This document shows positions 1 through 7,920 of a DNA stretch of 49,795 nucleotides, in pieces. The stretch spans positions 1-49,795 of IMG/VR virus record IMGVR_UViG_3300032954_000023, one strand, 5' to 3'. Both the position numbers and the translations under genes were made by a program. Under the pieces are notes generated by a model. It was given only the letters and a program-made list of their open reading frames with translations, did no database searches and had not been told where the DNA came from. The DNA is from a virus. How positions within the stretch are numbered: position 1 is the first letter of the stretch; the number at the start of each line of letters is the position of its first letter.

Positions 1-140
1 TATTGTCAAAACCCCCATGAAACGTGGAATAACGTGGAATAACTAGCGCGACCGAGAGGGCGATCCTCGGACCGGGGGAGGGAGGGTGAGTGTGTGTGTG
101 TGTAGTAGTTACTTAATTTTTTTTTTCTTCATACCATACT
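1..140. repeat. Left copy of the terminal direct repeat
   Basis: Bases 1-140 recur at the right end (49655-49795). The copies are identical except that the T-run after TTAA is 10 T here and 11 T on the right. The duplication means the contig closes into a circle or carries a genuine short terminal redundancy. The homopolymer difference argues against a simple exact k-mer overlap and looks like read-level T-run noise or real variation. The repeat starts inside the -35 element of the early promoter and ends inside the central part of the palindrome at 16-208. Confidence 0.95.
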
Positions 141-208
141 ACTACACCCTCCCTCTCCCTCCTCCCCGAGCCTACCCTCCCGCGATCCTAGTTATTCCAC
201 GTTTCATG
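16..208. repeat. Long imperfect palindrome in the non-coding terminal region
   Basis: An 18-base arm at 16-33 (CATGAAACGTGGAATAAC) is the exact reverse complement of 191-208. A second 13-base match pairs 34-46 with 188-200. Between them the inner arms are also complementary in an interrupted way: a G/A-rich left arm (about 75-112, ending AGTAGT) faces a C/T-rich right arm (about 138-175, starting ACTACT), around a loop holding the T-run. The repeat lies between the stop of the gene at 272-484 and the early promoter, and no convincing gene is seen in 1-271. It could be a replication origin, a packaging site, or a very large transcript hairpin. Which of these is correct is not decided by the sequence. 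Confidence 0.8.
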
Positions 209-220
209 ACGTTTTTCCAC
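24..220. repeat. Iteron-like decamers GTGGAAWAAC (four copies)
   Basis: GTGGAATAAC occurs as a perfect tandem pair at 24-33 and 34-43. It occurs again in reverse orientation at 191-200, and once more in reverse with one change (GTGGAAAAAC) at 211-220. Paired copies in opposite orientation flanking a low-complexity centre are the typical look of protein-binding iterons at replication origins or terminase recognition sites. The role here is inferred only. Confidence 0.6.
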
Positions 221-271
221 AGTCGCACGAGTATCACTATTTGTCACGGTTCGCAACGGTATCACACGCGG

Positions 272-484
272 TTAATGCGACTCGAACACATACACTTGTG
301 GCTGCCCGTGCTTCAATTCCGCACGCAGCGCGGGCCGCGTGCGCTTCGCCACGCGCACGACTGGGCGCGATTCATACCACACTCCGTCAATCCACGCTAC
401 TACCCGAGCCGCGCTAGTGTCTACCGCGCTCCAATCGGTGCGATAAATGCGCGCACCCTGTGTTTCATCCCATAACCGTACCAT
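272..484 (-). CDS. Small hypothetical protein, first leftward gene
   Basis: A 70-residue protein starting MVRLWDETQGARIY with a GGAG ribosome site 8 bases before the ATG. It is basic with several Trp residues. No family was recognised. It reads leftward into the palindrome at 16-208 and so, on the circle, precedes the main early operon that starts at 49545. No clear sigma70 promoter was seen directly upstream. Its codon composition resembles the early genes, which supports it being real. Confidence 0.6.
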   Translation of the reverse strand: MVRLWDETQGARIYRTDWSAVDTSAARVVAWIDGVWYESRPVVRVAKRTRPALRAELKHGQPQVYVFESH

Positions 485-806
485 GATAGCTCTCCGTTTG
501 GTTGCCCTACGCTCACTAGTCTAGTTGCTAGTCGCGCGCGCACCAAGCCCTGTTACAACTATGTCAGCGCGCTTACTGCAGCCGAACCACCCCCTTTCAC
601 GCTCCTTGCGGACCGAGGTAGGGGGGAGCAAATTCGGACTCCTTCGCGCGGGGATATAGCCCTCTTCCGTGGTGCGGGCCAGTTTTGGTGAAAGATCCGC
701 GGAGGATCGACCGCCGCTCTTCCGCGGTTCGAAGAACCTTGATTTCTCGTCCCCGATGGTCTATAATCCGGATGGAATGGAGAGAGCGCTTCGCGCGGAG
801 GCAGAA
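485..806. other. Non-coding regulatory region between early and late genes
   Basis: No convincing gene lies here. The stretch holds the late promoter (739-767). Upstream of it are several small symmetries: GATCC-GCGGA-GGATC at 694-708, the palindrome CCGCGG at 697-702 and 722-727, and a direct repeat CTCTTCCGYGG at 662-672 and 717-727. These lie roughly -110 to -45 from the predicted start point and would suit operator sites. A motif CTAGTCTAGT at 516-525 recurs once at 49139-49148. Confidence 0.6.
739..767 (+). promoter_or_regulatory. Sigma70-type promoter for the late (rightward) genes
   Basis: A -35 element TTGATT (739-744) and a perfect -10 element TATAAT (762-767) are separated by exactly 17 bases. 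Transcription would begin near 774, about 30 bases before the first convincing rightward start codon at 807. It is the only strong rightward promoter seen and probably drives the packaging and virion operon using host RNA polymerase. No phage RNA polymerase gene was recognised. Confidence 0.8.
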
Positions 807-1247
807 ATGAATTTGATCGAAACAATTGCGGGGCACATTGCTGCTGGCCTCAGCGCGGCGGCTAGCGCGGCCCGGTTAGCTGCGGAGCACGGGCTCGAAG
901 TGAGCGAAGACTGGGTCCGCAAAATCATGAGCGCGGACGGATTCAGTTCCGCGGTCGCTTCGGCCCAGACGAAAGTCGGGGCGGTCGCTGAGGACCTGTC
1001 CTCGGTCGCCGAAGCCGCCGACAGCGAAGTCAAGACTGTCGAAGCGGATGCAGAGAAGGTTGTGGATGAGGCGAAGGCGTTGCCCAGTGCCGCAGGCGCC
1101 GCGATTGCCGAGGCAGAAGCCAAAGCCCTCGGCGAAGTTCCAAAAGTTACGGGTGGCGGAGAGACTACGGGAGCCTCCCCGGCAGTGGAGGCGACAGCCC
1201 CCCAGACCGTCCCTAGTCCCGCCCCCGGCCCAATTGAAGGAGCATGA
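807..1247 (+). CDS. Ala/Glu-rich hypothetical protein, first late gene
   Basis: A 146-residue protein. Residues 1-50 (MNLIETIAGHIAAGLSAAAS and on) look helical and may hold a small helix-turn-helix-like segment ending near VSEDWVRKIM. The rest is an Ala/Glu/Lys heptad-like stretch followed by a Pro/Ala/Thr-rich tail, so it is probably elongated or disordered. The start was chosen because GGAGG lies 6 bases upstream. The reading frame is open further upstream, but that part has no ribosome site and covers the promoter. Its stop overlaps the start of the next gene. It could be a packaging accessory factor, which is a guess from position only. Confidence 0.7.
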   Translation: MNLIETIAGHIAAGLSAAASAARLAAEHGLEVSEDWVRKIMSADGFSSAVASAQTKVGAVAEDLSSVAEAADSEVKTVEADAEKVVDEAKALPSAAGAAIAEAEAKALGEVPKVTGGGETTGASPAVEATAPQTVPSPAPGPIEGA

Positions 1248-1972
1248 TGAAGGTCCTCGACGACAAGGGTGTGGTCGTTACCGAAACGCTCAACCGCAAT
1301 CCCGCGGAAGCAGCGGCGGAAGCTCTCGCGCACCTCGGTCGTCAGGACCAATCATCCCTCCTCACCGATGCCGCCAATCTAGCCCCGGTCGCAATTGAAC
1401 TCGAAGCCGTCCGCCTCTATGCAGAAACCGGCAGCCTTGCTGCGGTCTCGCGTCGTCTCGGCATTGCGATCTACCAATTGCAAAAGCTCCAACGCACGGA
1501 CTGGTGGCAGGCCGAACTGGCTGCTCTACGCCGTGAGGTTGCTGCTGTCAAAACGGCCAAGCTCGAGAAGCTCCACGGCATGGCCCTGGAACAACTCGAA
1601 GACCGCCTTTGCCATGGTGACTTTGTTGCTATTGGCTCCCGTATGGTGCGCGTTAAGCTTTCGGGCAAGGACCTCGCGCGCGTCAGTGACTCGATTTTCA
1701 AACAACGCCAGCTCCTCACCGGTGAGCCTACTGAGATTCGCGAGAACAAGCAACTCGAAAAGCTTGCCGCGAAGCTCCGAGCCCTTGGAATGCGCGACCC
1801 AGTCGCTGCCGCGCAAATTGTCGAAGGGGAGGTGCGGGATGTCACCACCGAAGAAAGAGCTACGCCTGACCCCAACCCTCTGGATCAAGAAGCCTCCAGT
1901 GGATGGCGAGCTACCTCCATGTCCACCGATCAACGCGATCACGTTAGCGCAGATGCTCGAGGGGATGATTAA
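1244..1972 (+). CDS. Putative terminase small subunit (DNA-binding packaging protein)
   Basis: A 242-residue protein. Residues about 45-85 hold a helix-turn-helix-like segment (AETGSLAAVSRRLGIAIYQL), followed by a Lys/Glu-rich helical region. This resembles small terminase subunits that bind the packaging site, and its place shortly before the large subunit agrees. The start overlaps the previous stop and has GAAGGAG upstream. The last 45 residues overlap the next gene in another frame and read like out-of-frame sequence, so a frameshift or a shorter true product is possible. The terminase assignment is an inference. Confidence 0.55.
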   Translation: MMKVLDDKGVVVTETLNRNPAEAAAEALAHLGRQDQSSLLTDAANLAPVAIELEAVRLYAETGSLAAVSRRLGIAIYQLQKLQRTDWWQAELAALRREVAAVKTAKLEKLHGMALEQLEDRLCHGDFVAIGSRMVRVKLSGKDLARVSDSIFKQRQLLTGEPTEIRENKQLEKLAAKLRALGMRDPVAAAQIVEGEVRDVTTEERATPDPNPLDQEASSGWRATSMSTDQRDHVSADARGDD

Positions 1973-2216
1973 TGAATGGTTTACTGCGTGGTGCGAAGTA
2001 CGGGGGATTGTCGCGCTTGACGCGCCAGGAACGAATAACCCTCAGTTTTATCGCTTTACACAGAGAGGCTCAGTGCGCGATCTCTGGGGATCAATCGCAG
2101 AATTCGACGACCAGCTCAGCTCTTGGTTGCGCGGAAGGACCAAAGTCTACTGGCGAATCAAACCCCGCTGGACCGAGCACTTCGTCATCGAGTGTGAAGT
2201 CTGGGCTGAGTGTTGA
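1839..2216 (+). CDS. Hypothetical protein overlapping the putative small terminase gene
   Basis: A 125-residue protein starting MSPPKKELRLTPTLWIKKPP, with a strong GGGGAGG site 6 bases before the ATG. Its residue make-up (many Trp, balanced charge, no low-complexity runs) is that of a genuine protein. The competing frame (1972-2271) is Ser/Gly-rich and looks like a shadow. It overlaps the 3' end of the putative small terminase gene by 134 bases. Proteins of this kind (Pro-rich N-terminus, then MLEGMINEWFTAWCEV) are known only as conserved phage hypotheticals as far as I can tell. Confidence 0.7.
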   Translation: MSPPKKELRLTPTLWIKKPPVDGELPPCPPINAITLAQMLEGMINEWFTAWCEVRGIVALDAPGTNNPQFYRFTQRGSVRDLWGSIAEFDDQLSSWLRGRTKVYWRIKPRWTEHFVIECEVWAEC

Positions 2217-2271
2217 CTGCGGGGTCTGCGGCATGCCGATGTATAAATGCAGTTGCGACTTCGGAGTCTAA
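2194..2271 (+). CDS. Possible 25-residue Cys-rich peptide
   Basis: A GTG-initiated frame encodes a peptide containing CGVCGMPMYKCSC, four cysteines arranged like a minimal zinc knuckle. The stop (TAA, 2269-2271) immediately precedes the tail-spike start. The ribosome site is weak (GAG only). Phages often carry such short Cys peptides, but this one is supported only by its motif and position. Confidence 0.35.
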   Translation: MKSGLSVDCGVCGMPMYKCSCDFGV

Positions 2272-2272
2272 A

Positions 2273-4054
2273 ATGCCTACGTTTCCCACTTCCATTAATG
2301 GCCTCGTCCTGGTCAATACCATGGCGCAGCTGGAAGCGCTTGATGGAGCAGTGTTTAACTCTGTGATGGTCACGCAGGTGAGCGGCGGCGCGCAATTGTG
2401 GGGATATCTGCCTCCGCCTCAAACGGCCAATGGCACGACCATCGTCGCTGGTGCGAACGGGAGTTACTTCGGCCTCGAGCCGCTCTCAGGCTCCGGTGGA
2501 GGCGGCGGGTTTACGAACCCGATGACCACAGCTGGCGATATCATCGTCGGTGGGGCTAGCGGTGCAGCACAGCGCCTCGGCATTGGGTCCGCGGGTCAGG
2601 TACTCACGGTCGTGAGCGGCGCGCCCGCATGGGCTACGCCTAGCGGAGGCGGTGGTGGCATCCCCGCGACCGAACGCGCGATCAACGCTTCCTACGACTA
2701 CGGCATCCTCGCCAGCGCAGCCGCTTCGACCAACACGACCGCGTTCAACTCAATGATCTCGGCCGCTATCTCCGAAGGCAACGAGATTTATTTGCCCTAC
2801 GGCAACTTCACCATCAACGGTCCGCTCAACGTTGGCTCGAGCACTTCGACCAACATCACCGGCTTCGTGTTCAAGGGTGCAGGCAGCATCAACACCACGA
2901 TCACCCAGATGGGCAACAACATGCCCATTTTCAACATCACTGGCAACCTGATGCACTCGTTCAAGTTCGAGGACATTGGCTTTGCCTACAACACGCTTCA
3001 GCCCGTGGGCGACACAGCCAGCTGCGTGTTCCAGATCAACGGCGGGAGCGGCTCGAGCTTCTACAACTCCACATTCCGGAACATTCGCGCCCAGAACTTC
3101 AACATGTTCTTCAACTGCACCTCGTGTTCCGCATGGGGCTTGCACATGGAAGATATCTGGTACGGGGACTGCTCACTGGGGATCAACAACATCACCGCGC
3201 AAGCTGGTGAGCCGCGTTGCGAGTTCCAGAACCTTTACATCCTCGCACCGAGCTGCACGGGTGTGCTCTTCACTCACAACGCGATGACCGCGCACTACGA
3301 TAACATCGAGTGCAATGGGTTGAACAGCGGCGCAACGCTCCTCTTCGACGACGGCGGTGGCACGCACATGATTGGCCACTGGGCGCTCGAGGTGGCGACC
3401 TACAACGCAAGTGGCAACACCATCCTGTTCGAGCTTCACAATTCCGTGATGCTGGCGAACCACATCTACCTCAACACGCTCACCATCGGCAGCGGCGCAA
3501 CCGTCTACGCGTTCCACTGCGAGCAGACCTCGGGCAACATCTCCTACTACAAGGTCAGCTATGCCTTCGGCGTGAACTGGACCAACAACGGAGCCTTCTA
3601 CGTGAGCGACAGCCCGGGAGGCCAAAAGTGCCACCTCGGCCAGGTCAGCTTCCCCTGGGGTTCGAACTGCGCGCTCACCGTGGCGACCTTCCAGGCGCAG
3701 AACGTCTGTGTGGATGACTGGAACGACGAGACCAACGTCAATTTCCTCACCAACACGGCGACTCAAACCGCGCTCACCTTCAACAGTCCGCGCATGCAGA
3801 TCCTCAACGCCACGCTCACGCAGGCTTCGTCGATCACAATCCCGGACTCGACTGCGGTGCCCTACAATCTCTTCGACGGTCGGCGATTCACCTTCGTCAA
3901 GACCAACAAAGCCGCTTACGCGTTCACGATCAAGTCGACCAACGGCACAACGGTCTCGAGCATCCCGGCTTCGGCCCAGGGCAAAATCGAGCTCATGTTC
4001 GACGCCGGCTCGCTGAACGCCTGGGTCGTGCTCGAGAACACGACCTTCAGTTAA
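2273..4054 (+). CDS. Tail spike / tail fibre with beta-helix-like domain
   Basis: A 593-residue protein. Residues 1-60 are a possible virion-attachment head, residues about 70-145 contain two Gly-rich hinges, and from about 150 the sequence reads as a right-handed parallel beta-helix of the pectate-lyase type (NEIYLPYGNFTI, repeated N/T/S-rich turns with aromatic stacks). The C-terminal part from about 510 may be a trimerisation cap. Such spikes bind or cut surface polysaccharide. GGAG lies 7 bases before the chosen ATG. It lies between the small and large terminase genes, an unusual place, since spikes more often sit near the late end of the virion operon. Confidence 0.75.
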   Translation: MPTFPTSINGLVLVNTMAQLEALDGAVFNSVMVTQVSGGAQLWGYLPPPQTANGTTIVAGANGSYFGLEPLSGSGGGGGFTNPMTTAGDIIVGGASGAAQRLGIGSAGQVLTVVSGAPAWATPSGGGGGIPATERAINASYDYGILASAAASTNTTAFNSMISAAISEGNEIYLPYGNFTINGPLNVGSSTSTNITGFVFKGAGSINTTITQMGNNMPIFNITGNLMHSFKFEDIGFAYNTLQPVGDTASCVFQINGGSGSSFYNSTFRNIRAQNFNMFFNCTSCSAWGLHMEDIWYGDCSLGINNITAQAGEPRCEFQNLYILAPSCTGVLFTHNAMTAHYDNIECNGLNSGATLLFDDGGGTHMIGHWALEVATYNASGNTILFELHNSVMLANHIYLNTLTIGSGATVYAFHCEQTSGNISYYKVSYAFGVNWTNNGAFYVSDSPGGQKCHLGQVSFPWGSNCALTVATFQAQNVCVDDWNDETNVNFLTNTATQTALTFNSPRMQILNATLTQASSITIPDSTAVPYNLFDGRRFTFVKTNKAAYAFTIKSTNGTTVSSIPASAQGKIELMFDAGSLNAWVVLENTTFS

Positions 4055-4064
4055 GGAGTGCACG

Positions 4065-4235
4065 GTGGAACTCGTACCTACGCCCATCCAGTCGTGCATG
4101 AGCTTTTCTGGCACATTGCAAGATGCTCTCTGGGAAGTCATTAATCAAGAGCGCTTTGCTGAAATGTCCTTTGCAGAGATCGTAGGTACGCTCGAGTACC
4201 TCAAGTGGAACATCATCAACCGTAGCGATAGGTAA
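4065..4235 (+). CDS. Small acidic hypothetical protein
   Basis: A 56-residue protein starting at GTG (MELVPTPIQS), with AAGGAG 7 bases upstream and the stop 5 bases before the large terminase start. It appears as one helix-rich unit (LQDALWEVINQERFAEM). The tight spacing indicates co-translation with the terminase. No family was recognised. Confidence 0.65.
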   Translation: MELVPTPIQSCMSFSGTLQDALWEVINQERFAEMSFAEIVGTLEYLKWNIINRSDR

Positions 4236-4240
4236 AAGCT

Positions 4241-5761
4241 GTGGCCCGCAAACCTGCCTCGTACCCCTACCCAACAGCCTCAGCAGAGAGGTTGGGAGTA
4301 GACTCGAGCCTCGTTGCGGGCTTCAGCGAAACCTTCCTGGCCCATGGTTTCGACAAGCCAAAGCCCACGCCACAGTTCCACTACGACCTCTGGGCTTGGG
4401 ACCTTTCGCCTCAGCCACTCGGTGTCGCGGTCTGTCCGCGCGGTCACGGCAAGACCACGGCCTCGACCATCACTTGCACCCTCGCCGACGTGCTTTTCGG
4501 AGCCGAGGACTTCGAGATCATAGTCGGCGTCAACGAGCCCAAGGCCAGTAAGTTTCTCCAAAACATCTCCTACATCCTCACCGATCCAGCATATGCAGAC
4601 CTCCAGCAAGCGTTCGCCGTCCAAGTTCTCATCGATAACGCGACGGAGCTTGTTGGACGAGTGCAAGGTCGAGAATTCTGTATTCTTGCCCGAGGACGTG
4701 GGCAAAAGGTCCGTGGTGAACTTTGGCGCCAAAAGCGTCCTGGAAAGATTAGAGTCGACGACCTCGAAGACGATGAGGAGGTTCTCAACGACGATTCACG
4801 AGATAAGTACAAGAGCTGGTTTCTGAACGCGGTCCTGCCCGCAGGGCGGGAAGACTCGAAGATCCGCATGGTCGGGACTATTCTGCACTCAGATTCCCTG
4901 CTCCAGAACTTTCTCGACGACTCGCAACTAAATCCCCAGGCTGAGGACCCGCAATGGCACGGCTTCTTCCGGTCCGCGCACAAGAGCTTCAACGATTTCA
5001 GCAACCTCCTCTGGCCGGAAGAGTTCAGCGAGGCCCGGCTGCGCCGCATCCAGAAATGGTACGTGAAGCAAAAGAAGCCGAATGGCTACTCGCAAGAGTA
5101 TCTCGGCAAGGCCATCGCCGAAGGGAATGAATTCTTCGCCGCGGAAGGCTTCATCGAGATGGAGAATCGGGACTTCAACCGCTCGATGGTCCGCTACGGC
5201 GCGATCGACTTTGCAGTCTCGACCAAAAAAGACACAGACAACACCGCGTTCAGCATCGTTGGTGTGAACTCCGACTACGAGCGGTGCGTTATCGACTGCC
5301 AAGCTGACATCATCGACACCCTCACAGCGTGCGAGAAGTGGTTTGAACTCGATTCCCAATACCGTCCCGAGGTCTGGTTCGTGGAAAACGAGAACATTGC
5401 GAAGTCTGTCGGCCCGTTCCTCAACACCATGATGCGCGAGAAGAATCATTTTCTGCCTATTGAACTTATTACTCCGAAGCAAGACAAGCAAATGCGTGCG
5501 CGCAGCTGGCAAGCAGCCCACGCAGCCAGGAGTTGTAAGTACAATAAACAGATGCCTGGGGGATATCAAGAGCTCGAGGACGAGATGCTTGGCTTTCCGC
5601 GCGCTAAGCACGACGACCGCGTCGACACGCTCTCCCTCATTGGCCTCAAGCTCGATGAGCTCTCGCGCGCACAAACCCCCGAAGAACAAGACGAAGACGA
5701 CTACGAAGAGATGGTTTCCGAGACCAGCGAATCTGGTCGCAGCTCTGTCACAGGCTACTAA
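4241..5761 (+). CDS. terL: Terminase large subunit (ATPase and nuclease)
   Basis: A 506-residue packaging motor. The N-terminal ATPase has a Walker A motif CPRGHGKTT (about 65-73) and a Walker B with acidic run RVDDLEDDEE (171-180). The C-terminal RNase H-like nuclease shows the expected acidic residues: D323 in AIDFA, E382/E384 in VENENIAK and D458/D459 in HDDRVD. This is the Terminase_6 type architecture and normal length. It translocates DNA into the prohead at the portal and cuts it. The start is GTG, 5 bases after the previous stop. The portal gene follows after 2 bases. Confidence 0.95.
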   Translation: MARKPASYPYPTASAERLGVDSSLVAGFSETFLAHGFDKPKPTPQFHYDLWAWDLSPQPLGVAVCPRGHGKTTASTITCTLADVLFGAEDFEIIVGVNEPKASKFLQNISYILTDPAYADLQQAFAVQVLIDNATELVGRVQGREFCILARGRGQKVRGELWRQKRPGKIRVDDLEDDEEVLNDDSRDKYKSWFLNAVLPAGREDSKIRMVGTILHSDSLLQNFLDDSQLNPQAEDPQWHGFFRSAHKSFNDFSNLLWPEEFSEARLRRIQKWYVKQKKPNGYSQEYLGKAIAEGNEFFAAEGFIEMENRDFNRSMVRYGAIDFAVSTKKDTDNTAFSIVGVNSDYERCVIDCQADIIDTLTACEKWFELDSQYRPEVWFVENENIAKSVGPFLNTMMREKNHFLPIELITPKQDKQMRARSWQAAHAARSCKYNKQMPGGYQELEDEMLGFPRAKHDDRVDTLSLIGLKLDELSRAQTPEEQDEDDYEEMVSETSESGRSSVTGY

Positions 5762-5763
5762 TC

Positions 5764-7920
5764 GTGCATATCGAAACGAGACTTTCTCTCAAAACCATCC
5801 TCCAGGAGCCGAACCTCGTCCCATTCCTCGCGGAAGACGAAGTGCGCTGCCTTGGCTTTGACATTTGTGAGAAGTTCAAAGCAGACAAAGATTCGCGGCG
5901 TGAGTGGGAAGTGCGCATGCGACACGGTATGGAACTCGCCCTCCAGGTCTGCGACAAGAAAACATTCCCCTGGGAAGGCGCGGCCAATGTCAAACTACCT
6001 CTGGTTTCAGTAGGTGCTCTCCAATATCAGAGCCGTGTGTATCCAGCTCTCATTGATGGACCATTTCCTGTGGCTGCAAAACCAATCATCCCTGGCAACA
6101 AGGCCGAGGAGCAGCGCGCGGAACGCATTTCCGCGCACATGTCCTACCAGATCCTGGAAGAGATGCTCGATTGGGAGGAAGAGGCTGACAAGGCGTACTT
6201 GATCCAGGCCATCATGGGCTGCGTGTTTAAGAAGACCTGGTTTGACCCTGTGCGCGCGATCAACCGATCAGTGTGTGTCAACCCGCGCGACCTCTACATC
6301 AACTACTGGGCTACGAGTGTCGAAGAAGCCTCGCGCGTTACTCACCTCATGTACCTTTCCCCGAATGCGGTGCGGGAACTCCAACTCGCCGAGATCTTCT
6401 CCGCCTTCACCTCCGATCAATGGAAGGCTCAACCGAGCGTGCAAGGTCGCGAAGAAGTCGACAAGCGCGTTGGCTTGAACCCTCCCCCCGTCGATGACGC
6501 AACACCTTTCGAGATCCTTGAGCAATGCCGCTACATTGACCTCGACGGAGATGGCTATGCCGAACCCTACGTCTGTTCAGTCCGACACGACACGCAACAG
6601 GTCTTACGAATTGCTGCGCTCTTTACTCGCAAGGATATCGTCTGGGCCCGCGATCGGGCGACCATACTGCGAATCACTCCATGCGGTATGTACACTAAGT
6701 ATCCATTTATCCCGAGCCCAGACGGGGGAATTTATGACTTGGGATTTGGCAGTCTCCTTGGACCGCTTTCGGAAGTCGTGGATAGCGCGATCAACCAAAT
6801 GCTCGATGCGGGTACCATGTCGAATGCTGGAGGCGGCTTCCTTGGCAAAAACGCTAAGATGAAGAAGGGCGATCTGCACATTGCTCCGGGCAAGTGGATT
6901 ACGCTGGACTGCCCGGGCTCGCAGATGAAAGACGCGGTAATGCCGTTGCCGGTGCCGAAGCCGAGTGGGGAATTGTTCCAGCTGGTCGAGTTTCTGGTCG
7001 AGTGGGGACAGCATTTGGTCGGTGCCACCGATGCGATCCTCGGCCAAAACCCTGGCCAGAACACACCGGCCCAGACCATGCAAACCATGGTCGAGCAGGG
7101 GATGAAGACCTTCAACGGGATTTACAAGCGCACGCACAAGGCCTTCACGCGCGAGCTGCAAAAGCTCTTCCGCCTGAATGTGAATTTCCTGGCCGATGGC
7201 CGCTCGTCGTTCTTCGACACGAAGGGAAGCTCCGCAGAGATCTTCGGCACGGACTACACCTCTGACGGGATCAATTTGATTCGTCCGTCGGCTTCGCCCT
7301 TCTACATGTCGGACTCGCAGAGGCTATCCCAAGCGCAGGCGCTGTTCCAACTTGCGCGCTCGGGTCCCGGCTGGGATCTCTACGAGGTCGACCTCAACCT
7401 CATGCGCGCGTGGAAAATCGACGATCCGAAGAAGTACCGCGTTGACCCTGCGCTCCTGATGGAAGCTCAGAAGTCTGGCGATATGTCGAAGATTCCTCCG
7501 GGCGCGATCCCGATGCCGAACCCTCAGATGATCATGGCCCAAGGCCGAGCCCAAATGGGCCAGGCCGCAGTCATGAAAGCCCAGACCGAGGCAAAGGTCA
7601 AGCTCGGCGAGCTGCAAATGGAAGCCGGCAAGCTCAAATACGAAGTCGCTTTGCTCAGCGCCCAGGCCGCGAACCAAATGGCCCAGGCCAAAGGCGTTGA
7701 CCAAGGCCATGCGATCGCGCTCCTCGAAGCCCAGATCGCGGCCAAGAAAAACCACCTCGACAGCGTTATCAAAGCTCTCGAGCTGGCCCATGGTGTAATC
7801 GGAACTCAGGTAGACATGTACAATGAAGACGCTGACCGAGCCAATGAACTCTTTATGGCACAACTGGCGAACAAGCGAAGCAACGAAGCTGGTTCTGGAG
7901 GAGCTTCGGGCTCGGCGTAG
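5764..7920 (+). CDS. Portal protein (P22-type)
   Basis: A 718-residue portal, close in length to P22 gp1 (725). The ring at the capsid vertex forms the DNA channel and docks terminase and later the gp4-like adaptor. Recognisable features include the N-terminal wing with FPWEGAANVKLPLVS, repeated FLVEWG/VGATDAILG in the stem region, and a long Ala/Gln/Lys-rich helical C-terminal barrel (about 590-680). The start is GTG without a strong ribosome site, so coupling to the terminase stop is likely. Confidence 0.92.
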   Translation: MHIETRLSLKTILQEPNLVPFLAEDEVRCLGFDICEKFKADKDSRREWEVRMRHGMELALQVCDKKTFPWEGAANVKLPLVSVGALQYQSRVYPALIDGPFPVAAKPIIPGNKAEEQRAERISAHMSYQILEEMLDWEEEADKAYLIQAIMGCVFKKTWFDPVRAINRSVCVNPRDLYINYWATSVEEASRVTHLMYLSPNAVRELQLAEIFSAFTSDQWKAQPSVQGREEVDKRVGLNPPPVDDATPFEILEQCRYIDLDGDGYAEPYVCSVRHDTQQVLRIAALFTRKDIVWARDRATILRITPCGMYTKYPFIPSPDGGIYDLGFGSLLGPLSEVVDSAINQMLDAGTMSNAGGGFLGKNAKMKKGDLHIAPGKWITLDCPGSQMKDAVMPLPVPKPSGELFQLVEFLVEWGQHLVGATDAILGQNPGQNTPAQTMQTMVEQGMKTFNGIYKRTHKAFTRELQKLFRLNVNFLADGRSSFFDTKGSSAEIFGTDYTSDGINLIRPSASPFYMSDSQRLSQAQALFQLARSGPGWDLYEVDLNLMRAWKIDDPKKYRVDPALLMEAQKSGDMSKIPPGAIPMPNPQMIMAQGRAQMGQAAVMKAQTEAKVKLGELQMEAGKLKYEVALLSAQAANQMAQAKGVDQGHAIALLEAQIAAKKNHLDSVIKALELAHGVIGTQVDMYNEDADRANELFMAQLANKRSNEAGSGGASGSA

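Noticed and set aside
86-475. A 129-codon rightward frame in the terminal region
   Set aside because: It covers the palindrome and low-complexity tracts, has no ribosome site, and its sequence is not protein-like. The opposite-strand gene at 272-484 is a better fit.
660-760. tRNA-like sequence near GGTTCGAAGAACC
   Set aside because: No cloverleaf with acceptor, D and anticodon arms could be formed around the T-arm-like word. It is better explained as small symmetric sites.
669-806. A longer start for the first late gene
   Set aside because: The upstream part includes the promoter -10 region and lacks a ribosome site. The ATG at 807 has GGAGG at good spacing.
1972-2271. A 99-codon gene in the frame after the small terminase stop
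   Set aside because: Its residue use is Ser/Gly-rich and shadow-like, while the overlapping frame 1839-2216 is protein-like and has a strong ribosome site. Only the last 25 codons were kept as a possible peptide.
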